From Sordaria brevicollis (Eukaryota; Ascomycota; Sordariomycetes; Sordariales; Sordariaceae), in NCBI GenBank assembly GCA_033439795.1, contig JAUTDP010000010.1, forward strand, positions 2,542,001 through 2,606,000: a DNA stretch of 64,000 bases, written 5' to 3'. The position numbers were made by a program, and so were the translations under genes. Within the stretch, counting starts at the first letter, position 1. Each line of letters starts with the position of its first letter. Positions 24,740-36,407 of this stretch are shown here, piece after piece. The notes under the pieces were generated by a model, which did not search any database, was not told where the DNA came from, and saw only the letters and a program-made list of their open reading frames with translations.

Positions 24740-24796
24740 TATTGCGTAGCGGTCAGACCAGAGTGGGGATTAATATGGTGTTTGCAAGGCATAGCG
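24740..24796 (-). repeat. Right terminal inverted repeat
   Basis: Its reverse complement begins CGCTATGCCTTGCAAACACC and matches 20080-20136. The differences (A/G, C/T, G/A, C/T) are transitions, and three of them fit CpA or TpG turned into TpA, as expected from RIP acting on both copies. Confidence 0.9.
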
Positions 24797-26684
24797 TCTG
24801 ACGGGCCTTTGCACAGTACTACCCGACGGCAGTAGCTAGCAGCCCGGCGGCAGATTTGACTTTTTGCTTGTTAACACACGTCGTTTAGAGACGTTAGTCA
24901 AACCGCCACAACGTTAAACTGAAGGTTAGACGACTTGAAGTGTCTCGCAGAACCTGGCACAACAGGCGAGCAAAAGCCATGAAACGAGCAAAAGACATGC
25001 AGCGGTATCCCTTCCTCCCTAGAGAGCTTAATTCCATGTCCTGGCCTGTCCTGTCTGTTCAACTGCTGCACAAACGCCTGGCCCGTCAAGCTGGTGATTT
25101 GTAGAGGTCAATGAGGTTTAATAAGTTACTAGGTAGAACAAAACCAGGGGTATGCGTGTCGGAGACTTGTAAGGTATGCATGGACGGTGCAGCTCTCGTC
25201 AAAGAGTACAAGCTCCACACGCAACCACTATGTACACGGGCCCTTGGTTACCTTGCACCACTAAGAGACCCTGGACAACCACCATTCTGGGGAAGTAACC
25301 TCAGTTTTACAGTTCACCATCCTCATTTCACACACACCTACGACACCTCACCCAAGTCCAATCTATCAGTCTCGAGTACGGTATATCAGAAACACACAGA
25401 CGCACAGCACCACTCTGACTGCCTCGCGGGGGCATATTCAGGGTGGGCGGAGGTCACTGAAAAGATAGAGTCTCCAAATATCAGTCTCAAAAGTTACTTG
25501 AAAGCGACCTCACTGAACCCCGGAACAGAAAAGAGAGTGAAAAGATTGCGTCCGGGGCATAGTAATCACTGACGCAAACAACATGTCTTTTCATCCTTCT
25601 CTTTTTTTTTTTTGGTCAACTTATTTCCGTACTTTGAACAAACCTCAACAAGGCACCAGGCCTGTACCTACCAGCACCCTCGGGGCACTTGCTTGGGCGG
25701 CTGACACGTACCTGCCTGTACATACTCACGGAGGTAGGTACTTGCTTCTCTGTGAGCGATACCTTTTCTAGCTTGGCAACCAGGCAGTCTTAGGTACCGC
25801 AAGCGCGCCCAAGGGCAGCCGTTGGGGTACACAGGCGCGCTCGGTACTTCTGGTCCCCCTGAGGGGTATAAGACTGGAGGTCTCCCACCCTTCGGGACAG
25901 GTACACTGCCTTTTTCTCATCCTCATCAAATTAAGCACACATCATAAGTACTTTTTTGTTAAGTCTTTTGCGAGGTTCCCAAACCTACCTTATAATTTCT
26001 GCCTGCCAACTGCTCTCTCGGTCCCGACCCAATCGGCCTTCGTCATAGTCATCTCACTATAAGTTGGCCTGACAACCACTGACAAATTTATTAGTGCCCC
26101 ACGCTTGCTGCCGCTCCTTCGGTGCCACTGACCGAACCCGCACCTGGCACCCCTCATCCACCACTCACCACTCAAGCGGCTCTCCACAAAAGACCGATCT
26201 CCAACCCAACAGAGAGGTACCGCGACAGCTCCAGCTCCAGTTCAAGGGTGTTCCTGAACTTCCTGACAACAGCTTGGTACCTTGACCGTTTTCCCCAACC
26301 GAGAGCTGTCTGTCCCGTCGTCAGCAACATCTTTTTTGTTTGTTCGGAAAAGTCGAAAGGGAAATTAACAAAAGCTTCTGCACGCCCACTTTTCAATTTC
26401 TCGTCTTCGGTCGTCGACAGATATAAACCGTGGTCCAGCTTCTTTTGGAACCCGTCGCGCGGATCCCAGAAATAGAAGAACAAGAGAACCCCTCCTACCA
26501 CCGGACTCGAGTCCGCTCCCAAGTATTTCCAGGGGATCATCATCATCGATCGATTGCACACCCGTCCGCTGGCATACCTACCTCTACTCACAAGCCGACA
26601 GATCGACCCAGAAACAGAATCAACAGGCCATACAATAGGCAGAAAATAGAAACAGAGAAGGGAACAAAACAGACAGACAAAAAG
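24797..26684. promoter_or_regulatory. Right flank of the relic and upstream region of velB
   Basis: 1.9 kb of normal composition with no supportable gene; the 153-codon frame at 25111-25572 has no recognisable domain. A TATA-like GGGGTATAAGACTGG lies at about 25862-25876, which would give a leader of roughly 800 bases for velB. The final 250 bases are A/C-rich and look like 5' UTR. Confidence 0.4.
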
Positions 26685-29011
26685 ATGCAACCGTATTCAA
26701 ACCTGCCGCCCGACCACGGCTACCACCACGCGTCCGCATCATATCCCCCGCGCCAACAACATCACCAGCAACAAATGCAGCAGCAGCAGCAGCAGCAACT
26801 GCCTTCCATGGCACCTCCCAGCGCGCCACTGCATCCGCCCCATACAACAAACCCCTACCAAGATCCTTCAATGACTGCTTCAATGTCCGGGCCCGGTTCC
26901 GGAGGACCTTCGGCTCTTGCGACAGGTCCCGGTGGTGTTCCCCTCAACAACCACGGAGATGTACATGGAGTTGGCGGCCAATTACCGCCATCCCAACAGC
27001 AACAGTCTGGGGGGCAGCACGGGCAACCAGGACAACAAGGACAAGGACAAGATGGCCGAGCACCGTTGACGGCCGAGGAAAGGATGCAGCAGGAGCAAAA
27101 CCTAAAACCGTACTCGGGGACGGATAGCCAGGGGAGGATGTATTCGTGAGTTATCCACACTTCTTCCTTACAACAATTGGGTGGTTTCTCTGGTTCGGCG
27201 GTTTCTCCGGTGTTCAAGTGATCGGCGGCGTCAGAGACCGAGACAAGCAGAGACAGAGAAGAAAGACAGAAAGAAGAGGAGAGATGGGAAAGAATGAAAG
27301 AAAAAAAGAGATGTGAGACACAAGACAGACAGAAAGCCAAGAAAGAGGATTGGACGAACAAGGGCTAACCCGGTTTCCAATGACTTATATAGGCTGGAAG
27401 TTGTGCAACAACCACAACGTGCAAGAATGTGTGGTTTTGGTGACAAGGTATGTTCTGATATGATGATGGCTTGCTTCAAAATGTCTGGCTTTGTTGGCTG
27501 GCTGGCTGGCTGCTGGCTGGCTGGCTGGCTACATTGCACATTGCACATTTGGCACATTGGCAGCTTTGGTTTGGTCCGCATATTCGACCAACCAGACCAA
27601 CCAATGCCGCTTATTGTCTGAAGGAAACAATTTCTATCGGTGGCTTACATATAACTGACTGACATTGGGGAAACAGGATCGAAGGCCCATCACCCCTCCT
27701 CCTTGCGTCAAGCTAATCATCAGAGACGCAAAGACTGGGAAAGAGATTGATTGCAAGTTAGTAACCTCACTTGTTTAATCCCCAAAAAAAGACAGACCAT
27801 GATGGCTAACAACGACATGACAGTGAAATCGAATACTCCATGTTCATCTGCAACGTCAGCCTCTACACTGAAGACGCCCTCAAAGAAGTGAATCTTGTTA
27901 GACACACAACTTCGACGCCTTCGATTTCTTCCACCACGCCCGCTTCATATGCCTCCCTGGAACAAACGACGCCCGCTTATTCGCATATCCTGCCGTCGAA
28001 TCGTGGCGACATGGGTGGCTATGGTGGACATCCTCATGGTGGTGGAATGCCAGGCTACCAAGGGGGGATGAATCCTTATGAAATGGGCGGTGGTCCTTAT
28101 CAGGGTGCGTATCCCCCAAGTGTCTGGTGATGTGAAAGAGGGAATACTGACAAAACAAAACAGCTGGCTTCGTGAACGGAAACCCCTACTCCGCACCCGC
28201 CCCATCTCACTATCAATACAACGCCCCCGGCCTTCCACACACTGGGCCTTACGGCGCCCCTCCTCGAGGTCCCTATGATCCTCACCCCGGTGCTGCTTCT
28301 GGTTATGGCGGTATGCCTGGTGTAGGCGGTCCTCTGCAACAAAGAATGTCTATTAGCGGTGGCGGCGCTGGAGGACAGCAACCCCAGGGCATGTTCACGA
28401 GGAACTTGATTGGCAGTCTGGTGTGCAGCGCCTTCCGGTTGACGGATACGAACGATAAGATTGGGATTTGGTTCGTGATGCAGGATTTGAGCGTGAGGAC
28501 TGAGGGTGTTTTTAGGTGTGTATTCCCCTTTTGCTTTGATCTCCCCGTCACTACAAACTTCCTCATAACCTTAACCATTCCATCAACCTATATCCCTAAA
28601 GCCAGGACATCAACCCTACCCCTTTGCTCCACCCCCTTTATCATAGCCCTCCATCCCATGCCTCCCCTTTCCCATGGCCCATCCAATTTATCATTCAGGT
28701 AATCACCATCATACTGATCTCAGAAAAGACTTCAATTCTCCTTCGTAAACGTCGGTCTCCCCACGCCCATGCCCGGCCCATCTTCGTCCTCATCTTCTTC
28801 CGGCGGCTCGACAACGGCTATCAACCAATCCAAAGCGCCCATCCTGGCGTCCGTTTTCAGCGAGCCGTTCCAAGTCTTTTCGGCCAAGAAGTTCCCGGGA
28901 GTCTGCGACAGCACGGCTTTGAGCAAGTGTTTTGCGACGCAGGGCATCAAGATTCCCATCCGGAAGGAGGGGGCGAATAATAAGGGGGGTGAGGAGGATG
29001 ATGATTATTAG
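26685..29011 (+). CDS. velB: Velvet family regulator VelB
   Basis: A subunit of the VeA-VelB-LaeA and VelB-VosA complexes that couple development and secondary metabolism in the nucleus. Six exons: 26685-27145, 27393-27447, 27677-27756, 27824-28104, 28164-28515, 28729-29011; the product is 503 aa. The N-terminus is Gln/Pro/Gly-rich and disordered. The velvet domain starts with LEVVQQPQRARMCGFGDK (about 154-172), continues DRRPITPPPCVKLIIRDA and EIEYSMFICNVSLY. It is interrupted by a Gly/Pro/Tyr-rich insertion of about 150 residues, then resumes with GMFTRNLIGSLVCSAFRLTD, IWFVMQDLSVRTEGVFR, FSFVNVGLPTP and FSAKKFPGVCDSTALSKCFA, ending IKIPIRKEG. The split domain with a long insertion is typical of VelB rather than VosA. 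Exon 6 must use the AAAAG acceptor at 28728 to keep frame. The TAG stop is followed by an in-frame Gly-rich extension. Confidence 0.93.
27493..27530. repeat. (TGGC)n repeat in velB intron 2
   Basis: About nine GGCT/TGGC tetranucleotide units with one interruption, inside the 229-base second intron (27448-27676). Confidence 0.85.
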
Positions 29012-29269
29012 AAGTCACATCGTCGTCCTGGGGGAGGCGGGGGGTTGGGTAGAGGTGGAGGTGGGTTGGGGTTTGATAGAAGAGGGTTGGCTGGAGGTGG
29101 GGCTGGGTTGGGTAGAGGCGAGTTGGGGTTTGGGGGCGGGTTTGGTGGAAGCGGGTTTTTGGGTGGAGGAGGCGGGTTTGGTTCTGGAGGCGGGTTTGGT
29201 TCTGGAGGCGGAATGGGAGGAGGCGGAATGGGAGGAGGCGGAATGGGTGGAAGAAGAAAGACGGGTTAG
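29012..29269 (+). other. In-frame Gly-rich open frame directly after the velB stop
   Basis: From the TAG at 29009-29011 the velB frame stays open for 85 more codons to a second TAG. It encodes KSHRRPGGGGGLGRGGGG at the start and GFGSGGGFGSGGGMGGGGMG near the end. The product would be a Gly/Phe/Arg-rich tail. No intron of plausible size removes the first stop. It may be plain 3' UTR of G-rich composition, a readthrough extension, or a C-terminus cut off by a nonsense change. Confidence 0.4.
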
Positions 29270-32200
29270 GTTTGTTGGGAAGTGGAACGAAAACTTTCAA
29301 AGCGAACCACCGAACTCTACGATTGACAACAAAACGAGATTCAAAGAGGTGGAAGTGAAGGAAGGGAGAGAACCACGAGACATGGAAGATGATGGATGGC
29401 TGTTTCTCATCCGAACTTGGGCAACAGCGGCTACAAGGGGCAAAGTTCAAGAGATGATACGAGAGCTTATGGTTTGGGATTCATATCAAAGTAAAGCTTG
29501 GAAAAGGGGGAGATACATAGGATAGGATTATTCGTTTCAAGTGTGCCCGTGTTATCAATTCTAGAATGTTGGGGAGGGGGGTATCATTATGCCCACGACA
29601 GTTTCGGAATTTAGCGGATTACAAAGCTGTAAATACTTTTTCTTTTTAGGCTTCATGTTGTTTCTCTGGAGCTTTGGGGGGTTTGTGTACAAGAAAGGGA
29701 AGGGAAGAGGCGCTGGCGGCTCTTTTTTGTTTTAGTTTTCTGCTGGGTTGTATGTAGTAGGTTTTTAATGGAGGAATTCAGTCTTTATGTTGATAAATGA
29801 ATGGACTAGTCCATGGTTTTTGGCTGACACAAAACACAAACTCGGTGGGCATAACCTGATTATGAGGTGTATACCTCTGATGATAGTCAGGATAAGTAAG
29901 TACCCCGGACGAAGAAGCAAAGACTCTAGATGACGGACACTGTGCATGTCTAGCATGTCTACCACGCTCGGGACGCAAGCACGGGAATATAAAAAGCTCG
30001 AAACCCCTCCCCTCTTCCGTTGCCGGCTACACACACACACTCACCGCAGGAGAATTTGAGAAGAAGGCGGTTGGCCGGCCGGTTGGCCAGTTGCTGTTAT
30101 GAAGTATGTAGACATAGGGTACAGATACATGACGAAATTGACCAAATGCTTGCGGTGGTGTTGAGAAATAACATCAATCCGACTATTTGGTTTCAGATGG
30201 GTTAAATAGGTGGCGTGGGTGGGAAAGTGATATGAATGTGAGCTTTTTCACCTTGACGATCTAAGTACTAGGTAGATATGTTGAGTATATAGTTGGATAT
30301 CTTTTTGGGGAAGTGGACTGGACGTAGCTGGGATTGCTGGGAATGTTCCGTTCGGGGTCGGGCTCGGGCTCGGGTTTGGCTCGGGTCTGGCTCTGCCGGT
30401 TAAGTGGGGCGGTACCCGGATACTGTGCCGGTGTTCTCCACTTCTTCCCGTGTTGGTGGTCGGGATAGTGCTGGATCACCGCCGGGTGAGCGCCGGGTGA
30501 GTGAAGATGTGGTTTTCTGGTGTGCTTTGGTGCAAGGGACCTACGCCCACGGCAACAGCAAAAAGTGCCAACACAGCGGTGGTTGCCGTTTTTGCCTTGA
30601 TTTTTTTGTCTCTGATGGTATGCCGTCACCTCTTCCTTATCTCTGTTGATCTATCAACACCCAAGAACGATCAACGAGATAACGGGTGCAAGAAATATAA
30701 TGGGATCACAGAGATGAATAATAACGTCCGCCACGTTTCTCGGGAGATCTACGACAGAGACAAGATAGAGGCAACCCTCAGGATCAAGAACAGGCGGTGC
30801 ATGTACATACGTCAAGATGACATCTGGTCAGGAACAAGATTGTGGGTTGTTCAGAGTGGTGGTGGTTTGTTTGAGGCTCATCAGTAAGCACCCGTATCAA
30901 CCACCCATCTCGACTTTTGGGAAAACCTGGGAAGGCAACAAAAATCAAGCAAGGTCTTTGGGCGACACGTTTGACATGCATTTACCACATGGCGGTGCTG
31001 TCCTTTTCGTATGGCTCGCATGGCTCGCATGGCCGGGTGTGCTATTCCCAGGTTTTCGAAAAGGGTGGTTCAGGCACAGAATCCATATGGACCAAACATT
31101 TCGAGGTTGTGTTCTAGAAATGTTCGGTAAATTTTGAAAAGGATAAATCGATATGGATAAATAAGAGCCCTGGGATAGCCGGCTTTAAACCGTTACGGGA
31201 TAGAAACAATGTCGGGACTTCAGGGACCGGGCTTTTTTCTTCATTGAATCCGTCATCAGGAACTGCCGTCACGAGAAGTCAAATTTTCAGTCAGTTGTAA
31301 AACCCGGAACGCCTTTCCAGTCCAAGGACCGGGGAAGCCGTACCCTGGTCAGGACGCCAGGGACACCTCCGCCTCCGCCGAAAAGCTTATCCCGGCCGGG
31401 GTCACAAAGGCGGTGGTCTCCGTCCCCGGAATCAACTCCGCTACTCCCCGCCGCTGGGCCCGCTGGGGTCCGGCCCCGCCCGGCTGTCTGCCCGTCTTTG
31501 CGCCAAGTCCAGTGGATATTGTTGATATCAACGTCGCCTTCCAATTCCTGCCCACATAGGCACTGGTATCCTGGATGACGACTTCATCCCAATCCTCCGT
31601 CTATAGCAGGGTCGAGACATCGATATCAATCTCTGAAAACAAAAACATCAAGACGATCAGGGTCCATCGCCCACACTCACAACCGGGCAGGGCTCACCGG
31701 TGCAGTCGGCGCCCCAGTCGGCGTGGCCCCCTCGCCTGCCGAGCCTGTCCCGGACACGGGAAGTGTACGTAACAGGAATCTCTTTCGTTGGCTCGAGCAC
31801 ATCATCTGCTGGATGGTGTCATTTCGTTCTTGGCTCGCTCGCCTGCTCCCGCGTTTTTTTTGTCTTTTTGTCTTTCGTTCTTTGGGTTGGGGGTTGTTCA
31901 AAAAATTTGGAATGAAGTTGCCTGCCGAGACCAGCTCGTCAAAGTTTTCTTCTTCTTGGACTTGGTGAGCTGGAGGCAGAAAGAGGCTGTGTGATGTCAA
32001 CGCCCAGAAGGACGAGACCCTTGGAACTTTCTTGTCAGCAAGGGTTTGTTGAAAAGCGAGAGAGAAGCAAGCGAACGAAAAGAAAAATTCCTTTCTGGTC
32101 CTTGTGATCGCAACTTTTTCAGCAGCTGTGAACATCCCTGTTTCTGAAATGTTGCAGCACGTTTTTGGATCATGCGGTGCCCTGTGAGGGGCAGTCCTCC

Positions 32201-32394
32201 AGTGGGACAGTGGTGCCTGCCCCGGCTTGTCCGCTGGGCTAAAGACAAGAGTGCTCTTTCCTTCCCTAAGGGTGTAATCTTTTTCAGGATGGGGAGTTCT
32301 CATTATAGCGTTTTCTGTACTTTCTGGTGGGTTTTAGAGGGTAGGACTGGCCAAATATACCGTATACGATATCCATTCTATAAATTTGCCTATA
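29270..32394. other. Gene-poor region left of the second RIP block
   Basis: It begins with the velB 3' flank. Short open frames up to about 30.9 kb have no recognisable features. Between about 31.3 and 31.9 kb there is coding-like sequence on the minus strand, listed separately as a possible broken gene. From about 32.39 kb composition turns abruptly AT-rich. Confidence 0.5.
31349..31860 (-). pseudogene. Possible broken gene of unknown function
   Basis: A minus-strand frame from 31632 to 31349 reads EIDIDVSTLL, TAG (31603-31601), TEDWDEVVIQDTSAYVGRNW, and on to GTETTAFVTPAGISFSAEAE before a final stop. It has the even amino acid mix of a real protein. A strong intron, 31697-31633 (GTGAGC...TTTTCAG), joins it to an upstream open stretch (EIPVTYTSRVRDRLGRR). 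That upstream stretch itself begins after a TGA and lacks an ATG. The internal TAG follows CTA and could be a CAG changed by CpA-to-TpA mutation, which fits a position near a RIP block. Alternatively, CTATAG at 31606-31601 is the true acceptor and a different upstream frame is used. I do not recognise the protein. Confidence 0.3.
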
Positions 32395-35300
32395 TATAAT
32401 TAATTTAAACTACTTCCGCTTCACCGCCTTTCGACTAGACAAGCACATAATATTAACCGAAATTATATTCGTTATTTTAGTTATCTTATTATATAATAAC
32501 GTATTTTATTAATTAAAATAGCTATATTAATAATAAATTAATAATAAATAATAATAATCTATACGAAGATACCGTTAACCTATCCGCTATACTTTCCGCC
32601 AACCGGAGAATAATTATTATTAAATATTTAAATTATAATAATAACTCTATTATATATAGCGAATCTATTAATACCCACCCCTTTTAAAAATTAACAAACT
32701 AATATTAAAGCCAGTAAATCTATAAAAATTAATATATATACGATAGCCAAATATATAATACTTAATAAGATTTATAAAGCTTCTAAAACTTCTAAAACTA
32801 AAGCCCTATTGCAAATATACCTACAATTAGAGTAATAACTTCCCCTATACCTATTAATACGCTAATTAATACGCTTATAAATATAATAAAGTTTCCTCCT
32901 TATTATTTTTTTAAAACCGTTAATAGTAATAGATTTAATATAAACTAATTTATCGATAATATAACGCCGCTATTTTATTAACCGAATTAATTAAATTAAT
33001 TCAATTAATCGATTATACTAAAGAAAAGGGGTACCTAATCCGTAAATTAACTTCGTAAAAAAGTTTAAATTAATTAATCTCAATCTAAATCCTAACCTCC
33101 AATTTAATTAACCCGTATTAATTATATTCGTAATATAATTAATTAAATTATAAAATAATTTTAAAACGCTAAACGAAAATAACTCTTTTCTTCTAAAAAC
33201 CTTCGCAATTAGGGGGAAGTTTAAAAATATATTGTAAAACTCTACCGCAATATTTAATTAGAATTTAGTAAATTCTAAACTACTAAAGTAATTAAGAGTA
33301 AATACAATAATAAAAAATCGAAGTACTATATTTAAAAGGCTATCCTCGAAACTATTAATATAATATACAATTAGGATAATAATTTATTTAAAATTTTAAA
33401 AATAATATAAATAAAGTTTTTATCCTAATATAATACCGAATTTAAAAACTATAATTAATTACGCACCACCCTACTAGGGAATTAATCTATATATAAAGAC
33501 GTATATTAGAAGGAGAAAGCTATAGGCTATAATATCTTTAAAGCAGGGGAGAATAATAGTAATAAAAATCCTATTAACTAGAACGCTCGTATTAATAATA
33601 ATTTTAATAATAATAAGAATTAGGGATAAAGTAATGGTATTCGGGAATCTACTATTTAAAGGCACAATTATAAAATTAATCTAGACTAAATTCCTTCCGC
33701 CGCTAATTATAAGGATATAGTATCTATACGGGGTAATCGACGATAACTTCGTTTATTTACTTCGAATATTATTAATAAGTTTAAAGAGTCGTTAATAAGC
33801 GCGGCGTCCCTCCTTATTAGTTTACCGGGCGCGGCGGATTTCTAAAAAGCTATTGCGGATATTAAAAAAAAATTCGTAGATAAATTAATAGCGGAGGAAA
33901 TAATAACTGTAATTAATTACTTAGAGAAGAGGCTAATAAGGGTAGTTAAATATAATAATATAATTAATAATATAAAATAATTATATATATAAAGGTAGAA
34001 GGGAGAGGAGGATTAATAAGGTAGGGTGTAAAAATATACTAAATTTTTTATATACTCGAAATATTTTAAATAAATTATTTTAATAAATTTCGATTTTTTT
34101 CAAATAACTACCTATATATTAAATTTTCAAATTTTTTAATTTTTTTCAAATAATTACCTATATATCAAATTTTCAAATTTTTCGATTTTTTTTAAATAAT
34201 ATTATTCGAATATTTATTTACCATTATATATAGGATTTTACCCCTCCCTCTCCTATACCCCTATATTTCCTTTCCCTCTCCATCCTTCTTTTATTATTTT
34301 ACTCATTTTTATCCCCTTTATTATTAATATCACCATCGCCGTCGCCGTCAACTCTATTCTCTCGAAAATAGCGCTTCTAATTCGTCTAATTAATAAAAGT
34401 AATAAAGTAGCGGATATAATACGAATCTTAGGTCGCGATTACCCTTTTAGTACGCCCGCGCGCTACCTCGAGAATCGCGACCTTAAAATCCTCTAATATA
34501 TAATTTTACTTTAAAGATAATAAAAAGTTATAAATACCTATTATAATATATATAATATCCTTCTAATACTTTATATTATATTCGAATTTCATCTCCCTTA
34601 TTATCCGCCACATCCTTTTAATATAACTAAAGGTATATTTTATAATAAAACGCAACCGAATATAACGTAAATTATATAACTCCTTCCTAATTTATAATTT
34701 CCTCCCTCTAATCTTCCAATTTTATAAATAATATTTAACGTTTAAAAAAGGCATTACAATCCCTTATTATATAGTAAACCTAACGTTAGTAACATAATAA
34801 CGATTTAATAATATTCGAAACAAACGCGCAAAAGCTTATATAAATAAAGAAGCGTTATTAATCGAACCTTCTACTCCCGCGAATATATAATTAAAAGATC
34901 CATCGAATTTCACGGTAATAAATACGTTCTACGTAATTTATCTATTACGGTTACACTAACGGATTATATATTAAGATTATATAAAAGTATTAATATAAAT
35001 ATTATTAATAGCGCTAATATAATTATTAAAAGTATTATACTTCGGGTTAAATTCGATATAAGGATTTAATTAATTATCCTTTAGTAATTATATAAATACT
35101 TTATATAAAATAACAAACCGACGAAATATATTATTTATAATTTTATATATACTATTTTAATTAATTTAGAAATAATACAACGTATTTTTTTAAAAAATTC
35201 TTTATACTAAAATATAGAAGGTAATTATAACTTTTTATTCGATAGATTAATAATACGAAAATAATAACCTAATATTCTTTTTTAATTAATCGATTAATTT

Positions 35301-35730
35301 ATTAAAAATATATTAATTTATCCTAAATAAATCTTTAAACTATTTTACTAACCTATAATATAATTTATCTGCAAATAAACGAATATTAGCAAGATTACCG
35401 TTATAAATTGCCTTATAAAATCAATATCGAAGTAACGCTTATACTACTCGCAAGCCTAATATAGCAACGTACGCAAAGGATATTTATTTAATTCGATAGG
35501 ATACTATAATAATTATAATAGCCGTATTAATATTAATAGCTATATAAATATTAATATATATAAAAATAAGGGTTTTAATTTATATAATTTATTAATTCAA
35601 TATAGGAACGCTAGAATAGGCTTTAGAATAAGGGGGGGGACTTTATTTTGAAAATCTTATCCTAATTGCTAAAAAACGGTAGAATCGACCAAAAAGGGCG
35701 TAAATTTATACCTTATGAAGAAGATTGTGG
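32395..35730. repeat. Second RIP-mutated AT-rich block, about 3.3 kb
   Basis: It has the same signature as the first block: TA-rich words, very few CA/TG, surviving CG and CC/GG, and stops in every frame. I found no convincing terminal inverted or direct long repeat at its edges; TATAAATTT occurs near both ends but is too short to count. Patches of higher GC (33.7-33.9 and 34.35-34.5 kb) read like mutated coding sequence. It is probably a dead transposable element or a fragment of one; its class is unknown. Confidence 0.75.
34088..34200. repeat. 46-bp tandem repeat, about 2.4 copies
   Basis: The word CAAATAAYTACCTATATATYAAATTTTC recurs at 34101 and 34147, giving a 46-base period. Each copy is preceded by TTTCGATTTTTTT or a close variant. 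The C/T differences between copies are transitions. Confidence 0.75.
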
Positions 35731-36407
35731 CCTAGCGGAGTCTTCCTTAGCAAGGTACAAAATTGCGGAGCCTGTTTCTCATTCCGAGGAGTCGCGGACG
35801 CATAGACCCGCAAAACTGCTACCAAAACAGGTCTAGCTGATTCGGAAAATGAAACTTGGCAGGAAAAAACAAGAAAAAACCTTGGAATGACATCTCCCCA
35901 TCCTGAAAAAGATCAGGCCCTGAAAAGGAAGGGTTTTTGCAACCCACTCACTGTGACCACACCCCCATGGCCCCATCGCGTACTCCCTACACCCCTCCTG
36001 CCCAGTCCCCGCCTTCCATCTTGACTGACAAGAGACCGAAAACGACGACTTTGACGATCAAGAAATAAGCAAGAACAAAGAACAAGCTGCACTCGAATAT
36101 AAGACCTTGCTTTTCCCCGGCTTAGGCGAATTTATTCCCATACATTTTCCCCATTTGCGACATCTCTACCACGAGTTATACACGACATCAGTTACTACAC
36201 TTTGGACATACCACACCATCCATCTTGGCTATTGCATCACCTCCAACTTTTCCATCGCGACAACAAACAGCCCGCTTGGCCCCCAAGGTTCTCTCTCCCG
36301 TCAGAGCACACTCTATAAGGCGCAATCCGTATCGTCGAGATTTTGGATACACTACGAACACGAGTCCATACTACAAACAACATCACCACCACCACACAAC
36401 ACACACA
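35731..36407. promoter_or_regulatory. Upstream region of the DUF3602 gene
   Basis: Composition returns to normal at about 35.72 kb. A TATA-like GAATATAAGACC lies at about 36096-36107, followed by a C/A-rich probable leader ending in an ACACACAATG start context. No gene is seen. Confidence 0.4.

Larger units (their letters stand above)
20080..24796. mobile_element. RIP-mutated relic element with terminal inverted repeats, 4.7 kb
   Basis: The interior (about 20140-24735) is extremely AT-rich, full of TAATAATA-type words, and almost without CA or TG dinucleotides, while CG, CC and GG survive. This is the classic product of CpA-to-TpA RIP mutation. The ends are inverted copies of one 57-bp sequence, so the block is a single inserted unit of a cut-and-paste (class II) type rather than random AT-rich DNA. 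No open frame survives, so the transposase family cannot be named. No convincing target-site duplication is visible outside the inverted repeats, although a TA lies three bases inside each outer limit (cgcTA... and ...TAgcg), so the true ends may be there. Confidence 0.85.

Noticed and set aside
25111..25572. 153-codon plus-strand frame next to the RIP element
   Set aside because: No similarity that I can recognise; start context weak; likely chance in the velB upstream region.
28699..28728. Recursive splice site (TTCAG|GTAATC) in the last velB intron
   Set aside because: The second step would remove only about 25-30 bases, too short for a spliceosomal intron.
32395..35730. Terminal inverted or long terminal repeats for the second AT-rich block
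   Set aside because: Only a 9-11 base TATAAATTT match was found near the edges, which is expected by chance in such AT-rich DNA.
36225..36407. Upstream extension of the DUF3602 frame
   Set aside because: It is a C/A-rich leader with no conserved motif; the first (S/T)GRGGxGN repeat lies just after ATG 36408, as in the family.
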